From positions 1,240,001 through 1,304,000 of the forward strand of contig NZ_CP114599.1 in assembly GCF_027286305.1 (NCBI RefSeq): a DNA stretch of 64,000 nucleotides, in the 5' to 3' direction. The position numbers were made by a program, and so were the translations under genes. Under the pieces are notes generated by a model. The model had not been told where the DNA came from. It made no database searches and saw nothing but the letters and a program-made list of their open reading frames with translations. Below are positions 20,126 to 31,400 of this stretch, one piece after another (position 1 is the first letter of the stretch; the number at the start of each line of letters is the position of its first letter). This stretch comes from Phenylobacterium sp. NIBR 498073. Its GTDB lineage: Bacteria; Pseudomonadota; Alphaproteobacteria; Caulobacterales; Caulobacteraceae.

Positions 20126-23100
20126 TTGAAAATGACTACGCAACGTGGACGCCTGCTGGCGTCGTCGATGATTTGCGGAATCGTCGCTCTCGGCGCCGGC
20201 CAGGCGGTCGCCCAAGAGTCGGAAGTTTCCGAAATCGTCGTCACCGGCTCGCGCATTCCGCAGCCGAACCTGACCAGCGTCAGCCCGGTCCAAGTGGTCG
20301 GCTCGCAGGAAGTCACCCTCGGCGGCCGTCCGGTCACCGCTGACTTCCTGAACCAGCTGCCGCAAATCTCGCAGAACGCTGCGACCGGCCTGTCGTCGAC
20401 CTCGAACCCGCTGTCGGGTCCGGGCGGCGTGGCCACCATCGACCTGCGCGGTCTGGGCCAAACCCGCACCCTGGTTCTGGTCGACGGCCGTCGCCTCGGC
20501 ATCGGCGACCCGAACACCGGCAACCCGAACCCCTCGCCTGACATCAACCAAATCCCGAGCCAGCTGATCGACCGCGTCGACGTGCTGACCGGCGGCGCCT
20601 CGGCGACCTACGGTTCGGACGCCATCGCCGGCGTCGTGAACTTCGTGATGAAGCGCGACTTCGAAGGCCTGCAGATCGACGGCAACTGGGGCGTCTACCA
20701 GCACAGCCAGCACAATGAGTTCGTGCAGAGCCTGCTGGGCCCGCGTCAGGTCGCCAAGCCGAAGGACGACACTTGGGACGGCGCCTCGCGCGATCTGAGC
20801 ATCGTCTACGGCGCCAACACCGAAGATGGCCGCGGCAACGTCACCGCCTACTTCACCTACCATGACCAAGAGCCGGTCACCCAAGGCAAGCGCGACTGGT
20901 CGGCCTGTCAGGTGGTCGCCAACGCCGCTGGCGTCGCCAGCTGCGCCGGTTCGCCGAACTCGAACCAATGGCTGCTCGCCAGCGGCGACCCGATGACCCT
21001 GCCGGACGGCCGCGTCGCCGACCAAGTGGCCGTGGTCGGCAACCAATTCGTTCCGTACAGCACGAGCGCGGCCACCACCCCGCCGCCGTTCTTCAACTCG
21101 AACGAATACTCGTACCTGATGCAGCAAAGCACCCGCTACACCGCGGGCTTCTTCGCCAAGTACGACATCAACGACCACTTCAAGCTCTACTCCGACTTCT
21201 CGTTCATGAACGACCGGACGAACGTGCAGATCGCACCGACCGGCCTGTTCCAAGGCAGCGGTCCGTCGGCCACCAGCGGCTTCCTGGTCAACTGTAACAA
21301 CCCGCTGATGAGCGCCCAGCAGCAGAGCGCCATCGGCTGTAACGCCGACATGATCGCCGCTGGCGACAGCGTCGATATGTATATCGGGCGCCGGAACATC
21401 GAAGGCGGCGGTCGTAACGGTTACTACGAGCACCAGAACTACCGGGTGGTCATGGGCACCCGCGGTGAAATCACCGGCCCCTGGACCTACGACCTGTACG
21501 GTTCGTACTACTATACCAGCCTGTATCAAGCCTCGCAGAACTACCTCTCGATCTCGAAGATCCAGAAGGCTCTGCAAGTCGTTCAGGGCGCCAACGGCCC
21601 GGCCTGTATCGACCAGTCGGACGGCTGCGTCCCGTACAACATCTTCCGCGACGGCGGCGTGACCTCGGAAGCCCTGGCTTACCTGGACGTCACCGGCACT
21701 TCGCGTGGTGCCGTCAGCCAGCGGATCGTGGAAGGCACCGTCACCGGCGACCTGAGCGAGTACGGCGTGAAGTCGCCGTGGGCGAACGACGGCGTCGGCG
21801 TCAACTTCGGCTTCCAGACCCGCCGCGAGCACATGGAATACGCTCCGGACGTGGCCCAGCTGAGCGGCGACCTGTCGGGCGCCGGCGGCGCTTCGGTGTC
21901 GATCGACGAGAGCATCGCCGTGACCGAAGGCTTCGGCGAAGCCCGCATCCCGCTGATCCAGGACATGGCCTGGGCCAAGGATGTCGTGCTCGACGTCGGC
22001 TACCGCTACTCGGACTACTCGACCGGCATCACCGCTGACACCTACAAGGTGGCTCTGCAGTGGGCGCCGACCGACGACGTCCGCTTCCGTGCGTCGTTCA
22101 ACCAGGCGATCCGCGCTCCGAACCTGCTCGAGCTGTACACCCCGCAGTCGGTGACCAACACCAGCCAGGTGTCGGAAGACCCCTGCGCCCAGGGCGCCGC
22201 GCGTCCGGCCAGCCTGGCCGCCTGCCTGAACACCGGCATCACCGCGGCTCAATACGGCAACATCCCGCAGTGCCCGTCCGGCCAGTGCGCCGTGCTGCAG
22301 GGCGGTAACCCGGACCTGCAGTCGGAAGAAGCCAAGACCTACTCGGTCGGCTTCACCCTGACGCCGACGTTCCTGACCGGCCTGACCGCCAGCGTGGACT
22401 ACTTCACGATCGACCTGGAAGGCACCATCGGGAACATCCCGCTCGGCGTCATCCTGCAGCGCTGCCTGGAGACCGGCGACCAAGCGTTCTGCTCGCAGAT
22501 CGTGCGTAACCCGATCAACGGCGCTCTGTTCGGTGACGACGTCGCCGCCGGCGGCTACTTCAACGGCGCCAATGTCAACATCGGTTCGGGCACCACCTCG
22601 GGCGTCGACGTCCAGGTGAACTACAACCTGCCGATGGACATGGTCGGTCTGGAAGAGTACGGCCGCGTGTCGGTCGCCCTGAACGGCGCCTACCTGATCG
22701 AAGCGACCACGGTTCCGCTCCCGGGCGACCCGGAATACGACTGCGCCGGCCTCTACGGCCCGCAGTGCCAAACCGTGAACCCGAAGTGGCGTCACCAACT
22801 GCGCGTCAACTGGACCACGCCGTGGGACATGACGTTCTCGGCCGCCTGGCGCTATATCGGCGAAGTGAAGCTCGAGCGTGACACCAACGAGCCGACCATC
22901 GGTCAGAACGGCAACGACCCGTTCAACCACCTGCTGCCGGCTCGCAGCTACCTCGACCTGTCGGGCGTGTGGAACATCAACGACACCTTCACGGTGCGCG
23001 CTGGTATCAACAACATCCTCGACCAAGACCCGCCGCTGGTGAACTCGCGTATCGCCGGCACCGGTCTGCCGAACACCTACCCGACCTACGATCTGCTGGG

Positions 23101-23137
23101 TCGCAAGATGTTCATTGGCTTCACGGCCAACTTCTAA
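20126..23137 (+). CDS. TonB-dependent outer-membrane receptor
   Basis: About 1000 residues. It has a signal peptide ending GAGQAVAQE, a TonB-box-like SEIVVTGSRIPQ, a plug domain (LNQLPQISQNA, LVLVDGRRLGIG, IDRVDVLTGGASATYGSDA) and a long beta barrel ending in an aromatic residue (FIGFTANF). The barrel loops carry several close Cys pairs. It should import a bulky substrate using TonB energy. GGAGGA is well spaced for the TTG at 20126; the ATG at 20132 is the alternative start. Codon use looks more biased than its neighbours, as for an abundant protein. Confidence 0.95.
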   Translation: MKMTTQRGRLLASSMICGIVALGAGQAVAQESEVSEIVVTGSRIPQPNLTSVSPVQVVGSQEVTLGGRPVTADFLNQLPQISQNAATGLSSTSNPLSGPGGVATIDLRGLGQTRTLVLVDGRRLGIGDPNTGNPNPSPDINQIPSQLIDRVDVLTGGASATYGSDAIAGVVNFVMKRDFEGLQIDGNWGVYQHSQHNEFVQSLLGPRQVAKPKDDTWDGASRDLSIVYGANTEDGRGNVTAYFTYHDQEPVTQGKRDWSACQVVANAAGVASCAGSPNSNQWLLASGDPMTLPDGRVADQVAVVGNQFVPYSTSAATTPPPFFNSNEYSYLMQQSTRYTAGFFAKYDINDHFKLYSDFSFMNDRTNVQIAPTGLFQGSGPSATSGFLVNCNNPLMSAQQQSAIGCNADMIAAGDSVDMYIGRRNIEGGGRNGYYEHQNYRVVMGTRGEITGPWTYDLYGSYYYTSLYQASQNYLSISKIQKALQVVQGANGPACIDQSDGCVPYNIFRDGGVTSEALAYLDVTGTSRGAVSQRIVEGTVTGDLSEYGVKSPWANDGVGVNFGFQTRREHMEYAPDVAQLSGDLSGAGGASVSIDESIAVTEGFGEARIPLIQDMAWAKDVVLDVGYRYSDYSTGITADTYKVALQWAPTDDVRFRASFNQAIRAPNLLELYTPQSVTNTSQVSEDPCAQGAARPASLAACLNTGITAAQYGNIPQCPSGQCAVLQGGNPDLQSEEAKTYSVGFTLTPTFLTGLTASVDYFTIDLEGTIGNIPLGVILQRCLETGDQAFCSQIVRNPINGALFGDDVAAGGYFNGANVNIGSGTTSGVDVQVNYNLPMDMVGLEEYGRVSVALNGAYLIEATTVPLPGDPEYDCAGLYGPQCQTVNPKWRHQLRVNWTTPWDMTFSAAWRYIGEVKLERDTNEPTIGQNGNDPFNHLLPARSYLDLSGVWNINDTFTVRAGINNILDQDPPLVNSRIAGTGLPNTYPTYDLLGRKMFIGFTANF

Positions 23138-23162
23138 GACGCGTTCCCGCAAGGGGAGGGAA

Positions 23163-23195
23163 GGGCGGCGGAGCAATCCGCCGCCCTTTTTCTTT
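23163..23195 (+). terminator. Rho-independent terminator of the TonB receptor gene
   Basis: A perfect 10-base-pair GC-rich stem (GGGCGGCGGA / TCCGCCGCCC) is closed by a GCAA tetraloop and followed directly by TTTTTCTTT. It lies 26 bases after the receptor stop, the classical intrinsic terminator layout. Confidence 0.92.
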
Positions 23196-23322
23196 GCCTA
23201 CGGGCCTGTCGCACCGCCTACGCGTTTGAGCGCAGCGGCCCTGGACAGGATCGCGGCCCGCCCACACCTTCTGTGCAGAGATCGATGTCCGGCGCTGGCG
23301 CCGGGCGCGTGGGAGGACCGAG

Positions 23323-24363
23323 GTGCAGGCTTACGACAGGCGGACGGTCGGGCTTGGCCTGCTGGCGCTGACCGGCTGCGCGGCGCCGGTGGGCCCGCCA
23401 GTGATGATCAACATGGCGGGCGCTGTCCCGCCGCCGCCGGCGCAGGCCGGAGACGACGGCGCGGCGCTGGAGACCGACGCCGACATGTCCGGCCGGGTGA
23501 CCGCGCCGGTGCGGATCAACGGGCAGGGGCCCTTCGACTTCGTCGTCGACACCGGCGCAAACCGCACCGTCATCACCCAGGAGCTGGCGGCGAGACTGGG
23601 CTTGCCCGACGCCGGGCCGGCCGACGTGCATGGCGTCGCCGGCGTCGAGCCGTCGAACACCGTCACTATCGATGTGCTGGAAGTTGACGCCGTCGCCACC
23701 CGGGCCATTCGGGCGCCGACCCTCAGCCGCATGCGTCTCGGGGCGGACGGCCTCTTGGGGGTCGACGTGCTGCGCGGCCGGCGCGTGACCGTCGATTTCC
23801 TGAACAACGCATTCCGCATCACGCCGTCACGCGGCCCGGGCGCACCCGGGAGCACCATCGGCGTGAACGCGGCGGCTGCGAGCCGCCTGCCCAGCGGCGA
23901 TGCGGTCTCGTCCCGTCAGGTCGTGGTGCCGGCCCGCTACCGGTTCGGTCAGTTGATCATCATCGGGGCCGACGTGGCCGGCCGCCCGGTGACCGCGTTC
24001 CTCGACTCTGGGTCGCAGAGCACGGTGGGCAACGAGGCGCTGCACAAGCTGGTCATCGGCACTGAGGAACTGCGTGCGCCGCGCTACGTGGTGCCGGTGC
24101 TGAGCGCCACGGGCCAGACAGCCCAGGGCGAACTGGCGGTGCTGCCGCTGCTGCGGATCGGCGGATTTGACATCATGCGGCTGACCACGGTGTTCGCCGA
24201 CCTGCACGTCTTCGACATCTGGGACCTGAAGGCCAAGCCCAGCCTGCTGATCGGCGTGGACGCCATGCGCCAGTTCGACGCCATCACCCTCGACTACGGG
24301 CGCCGGCAGGTGATCTTCACCCTGCCGGCTGGCTCCCCACGACGGCGGCGGCCGACGACCTGA
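23323..24363 (+). CDS. Retropepsin-like aspartic protease family protein (lipoprotein-like start)
   Basis: 346 residues from a GTG preceded by GGGAGGACC. The N-terminus (TVGLGLLALTGC) looks like a short lipoprotein signal with Cys at about residue 19. Two aspartyl-protease-like halves are visible: FDFVVDTGANRTVI (DTG motif, about residues 69-82) and VTAFLDSGSQSTVG (DSG motif). Two motifs in one chain suggest a self-contained dimer-like active site, as in bacterial pepsin/retropepsin homologues. Placement next to a peptide transport region fits a periplasmic peptidase role, but this is inference. Confidence 0.82.
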   Translation: MQAYDRRTVGLGLLALTGCAAPVGPPVMINMAGAVPPPPAQAGDDGAALETDADMSGRVTAPVRINGQGPFDFVVDTGANRTVITQELAARLGLPDAGPADVHGVAGVEPSNTVTIDVLEVDAVATRAIRAPTLSRMRLGADGLLGVDVLRGRRVTVDFLNNAFRITPSRGPGAPGSTIGVNAAAASRLPSGDAVSSRQVVVPARYRFGQLIIIGADVAGRPVTAFLDSGSQSTVGNEALHKLVIGTEELRAPRYVVPVLSATGQTAQGELAVLPLLRIGGFDIMRLTTVFADLHVFDIWDLKAKPSLLIGVDAMRQFDAITLDYGRRQVIFTLPAGSPRRRRPTT

Positions 24364-24365
24364 CC

Positions 24366-26141
24366 CTACTTCACCGGTGTGGGAGACAGGACCATCGCGC
24401 CAGAGCTGCGCATCCGTTCCTGAGCCATTTCGTCGAGCAGCCCCTTGGCGCGCGGGTCGCCGAAGATCCAGGCCGCCGCCGCCAGGGTGCGGGCCGAGTT
24501 CGCCGACACGCCCAAGGCGCCTTCGAGGGCCTCGAAGGGCGAAACCTGGGTGGTCATGCGCTTGAGGCGCACGTCGCCCTGCAGCCCGGCCAGGGCCTTG
24601 GCCTTGTCGACCGCCTGGTAGAAACCCCCGACCTCGTCGACGAGGCCGATCTCGCGGGCCTGGGCGCCGGTCCAGACGCGGCCCTTGGCGATTTCGCGCA
24701 CGCGCTCGGGCGGCAGTTTGCGGCCCTCGGCCACGCGGTCGATGAAGTTGCCGTAGATGCGATCCATCCAGCCGGAGAAGGCCGCGCGCTGCGCCTGGTT
24801 CATTTCGCCGCCCATGCCGAAGGCCCCGGCGTACTCGCCGCCGACCCCGACCTGACGCACGTCGACACCGAAGCGCTCTAGGGCCGGGCCAAGAGCGAAC
24901 TTGCCGCCGAACACACCGATCGACCCGGTCAGGGTGGTGGGGTGGGCGACGATTGCGGACGCCTCGCTCGACACCCAGTAGCCGCCCGAGGCGGCGTAGG
25001 TTCCCATCGACACGACCACCGGCTTCTTGGCGGCCTTGGCGGCTCGCACCGCGGCGAGAATCTGCTCAGACGCGGTGTCCGAGCCGCCGGGCGAGGAGAC
25101 GCGGAAGACAATGGCCTTCACGTCCTTGTCCTCAATGGCGTCGTAGAGCGCATCGGCGACGTCGTCGGAATACATGGCCGAGGAGGAGGAGAACGGATTG
25201 GCCGTGCCGTCGTGGCCGGTCATGATCGCCCCTTCGCCTTCCACGATCGCGATGGCCGGGCCGGGCCGGGGCACGCGCTCGCGGCTGGAACGCATGTACT
25301 TTTCGAACTCGACGAGTTCGGCGCCTTTGCCGGCCCGGGCCAGGGCGGCGGTTTCGGCGTCCTTCACCTGGCCGACCTTGTCGATCAGCTTCAGTTTCAG
25401 GGCGTCCTCGGCAATGTAGGGGCCGGCCTCAAGGCTGGTGCGCAGAACCTGCGGCGCCTGCTTGCGGTCGCTGGCGGCGTTGACCAGGGTCGAGCCATAG
25501 ACCGATCCCATCCAGGACAGCTGGGCCTCGCGGTGCGGCGCCGTGTAGTCGCTGTAGAGATACGGGTTGACCGCGTTCTTGAACTCGTAGCGCTGCTCGT
25601 AGTCGGCCTTCACGCCGTACTTGTCGAAGAAGCGCTTGAAGAACACGTCCTCGGACGCCAGGCCGGTGGCCTGCAGCGAGGCGCCGGGCTGCATCCAGAA
25701 CTCATCGGCGGCCGCGCCCAGCATGTAGGTCGAGGTGATGACGCCGGACGGGTAGAGCCCCTGGCTGTGGGCGATCACCGGCTTGCCCGAGGCCCGGAAC
25801 TTCTTCAGCGCCAGGCGGATCTCGTCGGCGGCGGCCGGGGGCATGCCGCCCTCCGGCAGGCGCACCAGCACCGCCTTGATCTTGCCGTCCTTGCCGGCGC
25901 GGTCGAGGGTCTCGATCACCGACATCACCGACATCGAGCGGCGGCCGATCGAGGCGAACGGATTGACCGGATCCTGGTCGGTCAGCGGATCGCGCAGGTC
26001 CAAGGCCAGCACAGTGTGGGCCGGGGTCGGCGTTGGCTTGGCGGCGCCTGCGGCCATGACGATCAGCAGGAACGGAACGCCGATCAGAAACAGCACCAAG
26101 CCTGCGAAGACGCCGGCCATGGTGAGGAGGAATTGCTTCAT
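24366..26141 (-). CDS. sppA: Signal peptide peptidase SppA, 67-kDa type
   Basis: 591 residues, two S49 domains, the size of the long SppA type. The N-terminal membrane anchor is [20 protein letters not shown]. The catalytic Ser is in [14 protein letters not shown] of the second domain, and ITLIGSIGV-like strands and [20 protein letters not shown] follow as in this family. It degrades cleaved signal peptides in the membrane. The ATG at 26141 is preferred over a start 12 codons upstream because it places the anchor at the N-terminus. It converges on the retropepsin-like gene. Confidence 0.92.
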   Translation of the reverse strand: MKQFLLTMAGVFAGLVLFLIGVPFLLIVMAAGAAKPTPTPAHTVLALDLRDPLTDQDPVNPFASIGRRSMSVMSVIETLDRAGKDGKIKAVLVRLPEGGMPPAAADEIRLALKKFRASGKPVIAHSQGLYPSGVITSTYMLGAAADEFWMQPGASLQATGLASEDVFFKRFFDKYGVKADYEQRYEFKNAVNPYLYSDYTAPHREAQLSWMGSVYGSTLVNAASDRKQAPQVLRTSLEAGPYIAEDALKLKLIDKVGQVKDAETAALARAGKGAELVEFEKYMRSSRERVPRPGPAIAIVEGEGAIMTGHDGTANPFSSSSAMYSDDVADALYDAIEDKDVKAIVFRVSSPGGSDTASEQILAAVRAAKAAKKPVVVSMGTYAASGGYWVSSEASAIVAHPTTLTGSIGVFGGKFALGPALERFGVDVRQVGVGGEYAGAFGMGGEMNQAQRAAFSGWMDRIYGNFIDRVAEGRKLPPERVREIAKGRVWTGAQAREIGLVDEVGGFYQAVDKAKALAGLQGDVRLKRMTTQVSPFEALEGALGVSANSARTLAAAAWIFGDPRAKGLLDEMAQERMRSSGAMVLSPTPVK

Positions 26142-26375
26142 AGGGAGTCGCCAAGCAGGGAGGTAAGCGCCGCACAAGCTACATGCGTGCGCGTTGCGTT
26201 CAAATGAAGACGTTGTCAGGACTTGGCGGGCAGCCGCCGCTGCGACGCGACGGGCAAATTTATCCCCCTGAACGGCGATATGAATCGCATTCTTGCCGCT
26301 TGGCGCCTAGCTGTACGCATTCGGGGATGGGTTGGGCCCGCCTCGACAGTTCAGTGATGAGTACCGGGGGTGCAG

Positions 26376-28160
26376 ATGAGCGTGGTTCGGAACGGTTGGC
26401 GTGCGGTCGGACTGGTCGCCGCAGGCGGGGCCTTGGCGTTCGCCGCGTCGGCGCAGGCGCAGGGGCGGCCGGTGGCGATCATCGGCGCGACAGTGTTCGA
26501 TGCGACGGGCGCGGCGCCGCATCTGGCCAATGTGGTGATCCAGGACGGTCGCATCGCCGAGGTCGGCCCCGGGGTGAAGGCGCCGCGCGGCGCCGTGGTG
26601 ATCGACGCCAAGGGCAAGGCGCTGCTGCCCGGTTTCTTCGATGTTCACACCCACTGGACCCCGGCCGGCGACCCGCGGATCTCGCCGCAGATCGCCAACG
26701 CCTACATCGCCGCCGGCGTGACCACCGTGAACGACTTCCACCAGCAGCCCGAGTCGTTCGAGCCCCGCCGCCGCTGGATCGCCTCGATGGCCTCGCCGCA
26801 TGTGAACTTCGTCGCGCGCATGAGCACCCCGGGCGGGCACGGCGCGGACTGGGCCGACCGCGCGACCACCAAGTGGGTGAACTCGCCCCAGGGCGCGCGC
26901 ATGGAGGTGAAGGCGCTGGTTCCCTACAAGCCGGACTTCATCAAGGCGTTCGCCGACGGCTGGCGCTATGGCGCGTCGGCCGACAACACCAGCATGGATG
27001 AGGGCACGCTGAGCGCCCTGGTCGACGAGGCGCACCGCAACAACCTGAAGGTTCTCACCCATACGGTCACGGTCGACCGTGGCGCGATCGCTGGGCGCGC
27101 CAAGGTCGATGTCATCGCCCACAGCCTGCAGGACCGCGAGGTCGACCAGGCGACCATCGAGGCGATCAAGGCTGGCGGCACCGCCTATGCGCCGACGCTC
27201 GCGGTCTATGATCCGGCCAAGGCGGGCCCCGCCCAGAGCCCCGAGGCCCGCCGTCGCAGCGAGCAGAAGTTCGGCTATGCCCTGCACAACGTGAAGGCCC
27301 TGCACGACGCGGGAGTCACCATCGCGCTCGGCACCGACGCCGGCATGACCGGCACGCCGCACGGCGTCTCGACGCTCAAGGAGCTGGAGCTGCTGGTCCG
27401 CGCCGGGCTGACCCCGTCGCAGGCGCTGATCGCCGGGACCGCCAACAGCGCCAAGGTGCTGGGCGAACTGGACGATCGCGGCACCATCGAGAAGGGCAAG
27501 CGCGCCGATATTGTGCTGATCGCCGGCCAGCCCTGGAGCGACATCGCCGACGTCTACAAGACCGACCGCGTCTTCGTGGACGGCGTGCAGGTGCATGGCC
27601 CGGGAACCAAGCTGCCGGCCGCCAACGGCCAGGCGTCGATGCCGGTGATTAAAGCTAAGGGCCCGCTGATCGACGACTTCGAGAGCGCTCGCTCCAGCTA
27701 CGACACCCTGCGCATGGACGACATGGACGGCGGCATCGACCGGACCGTCCAGGTGGCGCAGGTGATCAACCGCACCGCGACCGATCACGCACTCAGCATC
27801 GCCGCGCGGATGTCGGCCAAGGACGAGGCCAACGCCGGGGTGATCATTCCGCTCAGCCGCGGCTCCGTCGAGCCGGTCGACGTGCGGGTCTTCAAGGGCG
27901 TGCGCTTCGATCTGCGTGGCGACGGCCAGGCCTACGACCTTGGCGTCAACACGCAGAACGGCCGGTGGATCGCTGAAGTCGCCTCGGGCTCGGAGTGGCG
28001 GACGGTCGAAGTTCCGTTCAGCGCCCTCTCGCGGACCAGCGGGCGGGGCGCTGGAACGGGTCCCTGGACCGGCGACGACGTGCTCGAAATCACGATCGAT
28101 GGCGGCCGCCCTGCCGGCGAGAAGATGTGGCTCGAGATCGACAACGTCAGTTTTTACTGA
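26376..28160 (+). CDS. Secreted amidohydrolase with C-terminal CIA30-like domain
   Basis: 594 residues from the ATG at 26376 (GGGGG upstream). It has a signal peptide (GALAFAASAQAQG) and then an amidohydrolase domain. Metal-site motifs are DVHTHWTPAG, LTHTVTV, VIAHSLQD and LGTDAGMTGTPHG; the end has KRADIVLIAGQPW. This resembles the imidazolonepropionase/prolidase-like exported branch. From about residue 430 a second domain begins (PLIDDFESARSSYDTLRMDD ... WLEIDNVSFY) that looks like the CIA30/carbohydrate-binding-type beta sandwich. The fusion is unusual to my knowledge. The following TonB receptor may bring in its substrate. Confidence 0.85.
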   Translation: MSVVRNGWRAVGLVAAGGALAFAASAQAQGRPVAIIGATVFDATGAAPHLANVVIQDGRIAEVGPGVKAPRGAVVIDAKGKALLPGFFDVHTHWTPAGDPRISPQIANAYIAAGVTTVNDFHQQPESFEPRRRWIASMASPHVNFVARMSTPGGHGADWADRATTKWVNSPQGARMEVKALVPYKPDFIKAFADGWRYGASADNTSMDEGTLSALVDEAHRNNLKVLTHTVTVDRGAIAGRAKVDVIAHSLQDREVDQATIEAIKAGGTAYAPTLAVYDPAKAGPAQSPEARRRSEQKFGYALHNVKALHDAGVTIALGTDAGMTGTPHGVSTLKELELLVRAGLTPSQALIAGTANSAKVLGELDDRGTIEKGKRADIVLIAGQPWSDIADVYKTDRVFVDGVQVHGPGTKLPAANGQASMPVIKAKGPLIDDFESARSSYDTLRMDDMDGGIDRTVQVAQVINRTATDHALSIAARMSAKDEANAGVIIPLSRGSVEPVDVRVFKGVRFDLRGDGQAYDLGVNTQNGRWIAEVASGSEWRTVEVPFSALSRTSGRGAGTGPWTGDDVLEITIDGGRPAGEKMWLEIDNVSFY

Positions 28161-28186
28161 GGATCTGAAGTTCCACTGCGTCTGGA

Positions 28187-28220
28187 CGCCAAGCGCGCGG
28201 CGACCGCCGCGCGCTTGGCG
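28187..28220. terminator. Perfect 16-bp hairpin after the amidohydrolase gene
   Basis: CGCCAAGCGCGCGGCG (28187-28202) and its exact reverse complement (28205-28220) are separated by only two bases. It lies 26 bases past the amidohydrolase stop. There is no T-run after it on the plus strand, so it may act as a transcription barrier or mRNA 3'-end stabiliser rather than a classical terminator. Confidence 0.55.
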
Positions 28221-28452
28221 TGAGCGTCGCGCACTGCAGCCCGTTCAAGTCACTACTCAGTCGTGGTGAATGGCCGCGGAGGTTCAGGCCGAGCCGGTGG
28301 CTGCAATGCCACAGACAACGTTATTTCTCGCCCGGTCAAAGCGAGAAGGGTGACGTAGCGGCAATGTTCATGTGTTTGTCCTGCCGACGTCGATTTTGCG
28401 ACCCTGGCTGCAAATCGACATAATACTCTTATTGGTTGAGGGGGTAATCTCA

Positions 28453-31400
28453 ATGAATTCTCGCATGTCTTGGCGCAACGCCATGCTCGCGACCTCTGCG
28501 CTCTGCGCGCTTTCGATCGCCGGCGCGGCCCGCGCCCAGACGGATGGCGACCTGGTCGAAGAAATCGTCGTCGTCGGTTCGCAGATCGAAGGCGCGAAGG
28601 TCACGGCGGCTCTCCCCGTCACCGTGGTCGACTCCGCCCAACTTGCGAACGTGGCCGCCACCTCGGGCGACGACCTGTTCCGCTCCATCCCGCAGATGGG
28701 CGACGTCAGCTTCAACTCGAGCTACCTGCCGAACTCCAGCAACAGCGCCCGCGGCGACGTCGGTTCGGTGAACCTGCGCAATCTCGGCGTCGGCAACACA
28801 CTGGTCCTGCTGAACGGCCGCCGGGTCGTGGCCCACCCGACCAGCCGCGCCGACGAGAACTTGGTGCCGGTGCTGACCTACAACACCAACGCCATTCCCG
28901 TGAACGGCCTGAAGCGCCTGGAAGTCCTGCGCGACGGCGCCGCTGCGCTATACGGCTCGGACGCCGTGGCCGGCGTCGTCAACACCGTGCTGCAGGACGA
29001 CTTCGACGGCCTGACTGTCGAGGCCCAATACGGCGCAGCCGAAGGCACTCACCTGCGCGAAGGCGAGTTCAACATCCAGGCCGGCCGCAACTTCCACGAA
29101 GGCCGCGGCAACATCAGCCTGTTCGCCAACTACACCAATCGCACCTCGCTGAACGCCTGGGACCAGGATTTCACCTCCTCGTCCGACAAGACGCCGCTGT
29201 TCGTCGGCAGCTCGTACGCTGGCAACGTCACCCTCGACGACCGCCTGACCGCCTCGCCGTGGGCCAGCCTGACCGCTCTCACGGCCGTCCGTCAGAACGG
29301 CGCGCTGCTGACCTCGACTGGCGGCGTGTTCCACATCCAGCCGTCGACCAACGCGACCTGCGCTGCACAACTGGGCGGCGGCATCTGCCTGGCCACCGGC
29401 GCGGCGACGAACTCGGCGACCGGCGCTGACCGCAACCTGCGCTTCGACACCGGTACCTTCAATACTTCGGTCATGCCCGAGCTGGAGCGGGTGAACCTGT
29501 TCCTGACCGGCAAGTACGACATCAGCGACGACCTGCGGGCCTTTGGTGAGTTCGGCTACTACACCGCCACGACCCACGCGGTTCAGACTTCGACGACGAA
29601 CCTCAGCAGCCTGCCGATCGCAATCGCCGCGTCGAACTACTACAACCCCTTCGGCGCCACGACGCTGCCGAACGGTCAGGCCAACCCGAACCGCCTGCCG
29701 GGGCTGAGCGTCGGTCCGGCCGGCGTCGCCGCGAGCATGGCCGCCTACAATTTCGTCGACGTCGGCCCGAACCGCGTCGACGTCGAGAACGAGCAATGGC
29801 GCTTCCTCGCCGGCTTGAAGGGCGAGAAGTTCGGCTTCAACTGGGAAGGCGCGCTGCTCTATTCGAAGGCGACGGTCGAGGACACCTCGGACGGCATCAG
29901 CGCCACGGCACTGCAGCGCCAGATGGCTCTCGCCACGCCGGACGCCTACAACCCGTTCAACGGCGGCAGCCTCGACAACCCGAGCATCGGCGACAACCGT
30001 CCGAGCTCGCAGGCCGCGATTGACGCCATCCGCGTCAAGACCGTCCGCAAGAACACGAGCTCGCTGGCCTTGGCCGACTTCAAGGTCTCGAAGGTCGACC
30101 TGTTCCAGGTTCCGGCCGGCGACGTCGGCTTCGCCGCCGGCGTCGAGTATCGTCGTGAAACCCAGAAGGACGACCGTGACGCCCGCCTGGACGGCACGAT
30201 CACCTTCACCAACGCCAACACCGGCGTGACCTACGCCAACGACCTGGTGGGTTCGAGCCCGTCGCCCGACACCAAGGGCTCGCGCAACGTGACCTCGGCC
30301 TATCTTGAGTTCGCGATCCCGATCGTCTCGCCGGACATGGACATCCCCTTTGTCCACAACCTGGAAGCCCAGGTTGCAGGCCGCTACGAGAGCTTCAGCG
30401 ACGCTGGCGACGTGGCCAAGCCGAAGGTCGCCATGGCCTGGGACGTCATCGATGGCCTGCGCTTCCGCGGCTCCTGGGCCCAGGGCTTCAAGGCCCCGAA
30501 CCTCGAACAGGTCAACGCCACCCTGGTGACCCGTTCGAACAACCGTCGCGACTGGTATCGCTGCGAAGCCGAGGTGCGCGCCGGCCGCCTCAGCAACCTC
30601 CAGGCGTGCTCCGCGCCGGCCACCGCCGAGCGCCGTTCGGGCAACCCGGAACTGAAGCCGGAAGAGTCGGAGACCTGGGGCGTCGGCGTGGTCTATGAGC
30701 CGCGCTTCATCCCGGAGGACTTCGGCCGCTTCACCTTCACCGTCGACTACTGGCGCGTGAAGCAGGACGGCATCGTGGGCCTCTTCGGCGGCGGCAACGC
30801 CATCACCGCCGACTACTACGCGCGCCTGAACGGTTCGTCGTTCGCCAACGTGGTTCGCGCTGCGCCGACCGCCGACGACATCGCCGCCTTCGCGGGCACT
30901 GGCTTGGCTCCGGTCGGCCAGATCCTCTACATCACCGACCAGTACCAGAACTTGCTGCCGCAAGAGGCGCGCGGCCTGGACATCGGCGTGATGTGGAACC
31001 TGCGCGGCACCCAGTACGGCGACTTCAACGTCAACTTCAACGCCGCCCATCTGATCAAGTTCTACCGCTCGCCCTCGCCGGGCGTGGCCGAACTCATCGC
31101 CGCCCAGGCGGCTGGCGAGATCGACCCGACGATCTTCATCGGCGGCGGCGGCGACCTGGTTCGCCAGGATGGCCGTCCGGAGTGGAAGTGGTCTGCCTCG
31201 GCGACCTGGAGCTACGACCAGTGGACCGTCGGCGCCTTCACCCAGTACGTCAGCGACGTGGATGACACGCAGCTGCTCGATTCCACTGGCACGGCCTGGG
31301 TGGTCGACTCGCAGCTCACGGCCAACCTCTACGGTCAGTACGAGTTCACCGAAGGCCTGGCGTCGAACACCCGCCTGCGGGTCGGCGTTCGCAATCTGAC

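Noticed and set aside
19892..23176. A 1094-codon open frame opposite the first TonB receptor
   Set aside because: It is the high-GC shadow of the receptor gene, with biased composition and no family pattern. The same applies to long frames opposite the second receptor (28948-31632) and the RND transporter (35885-37897).
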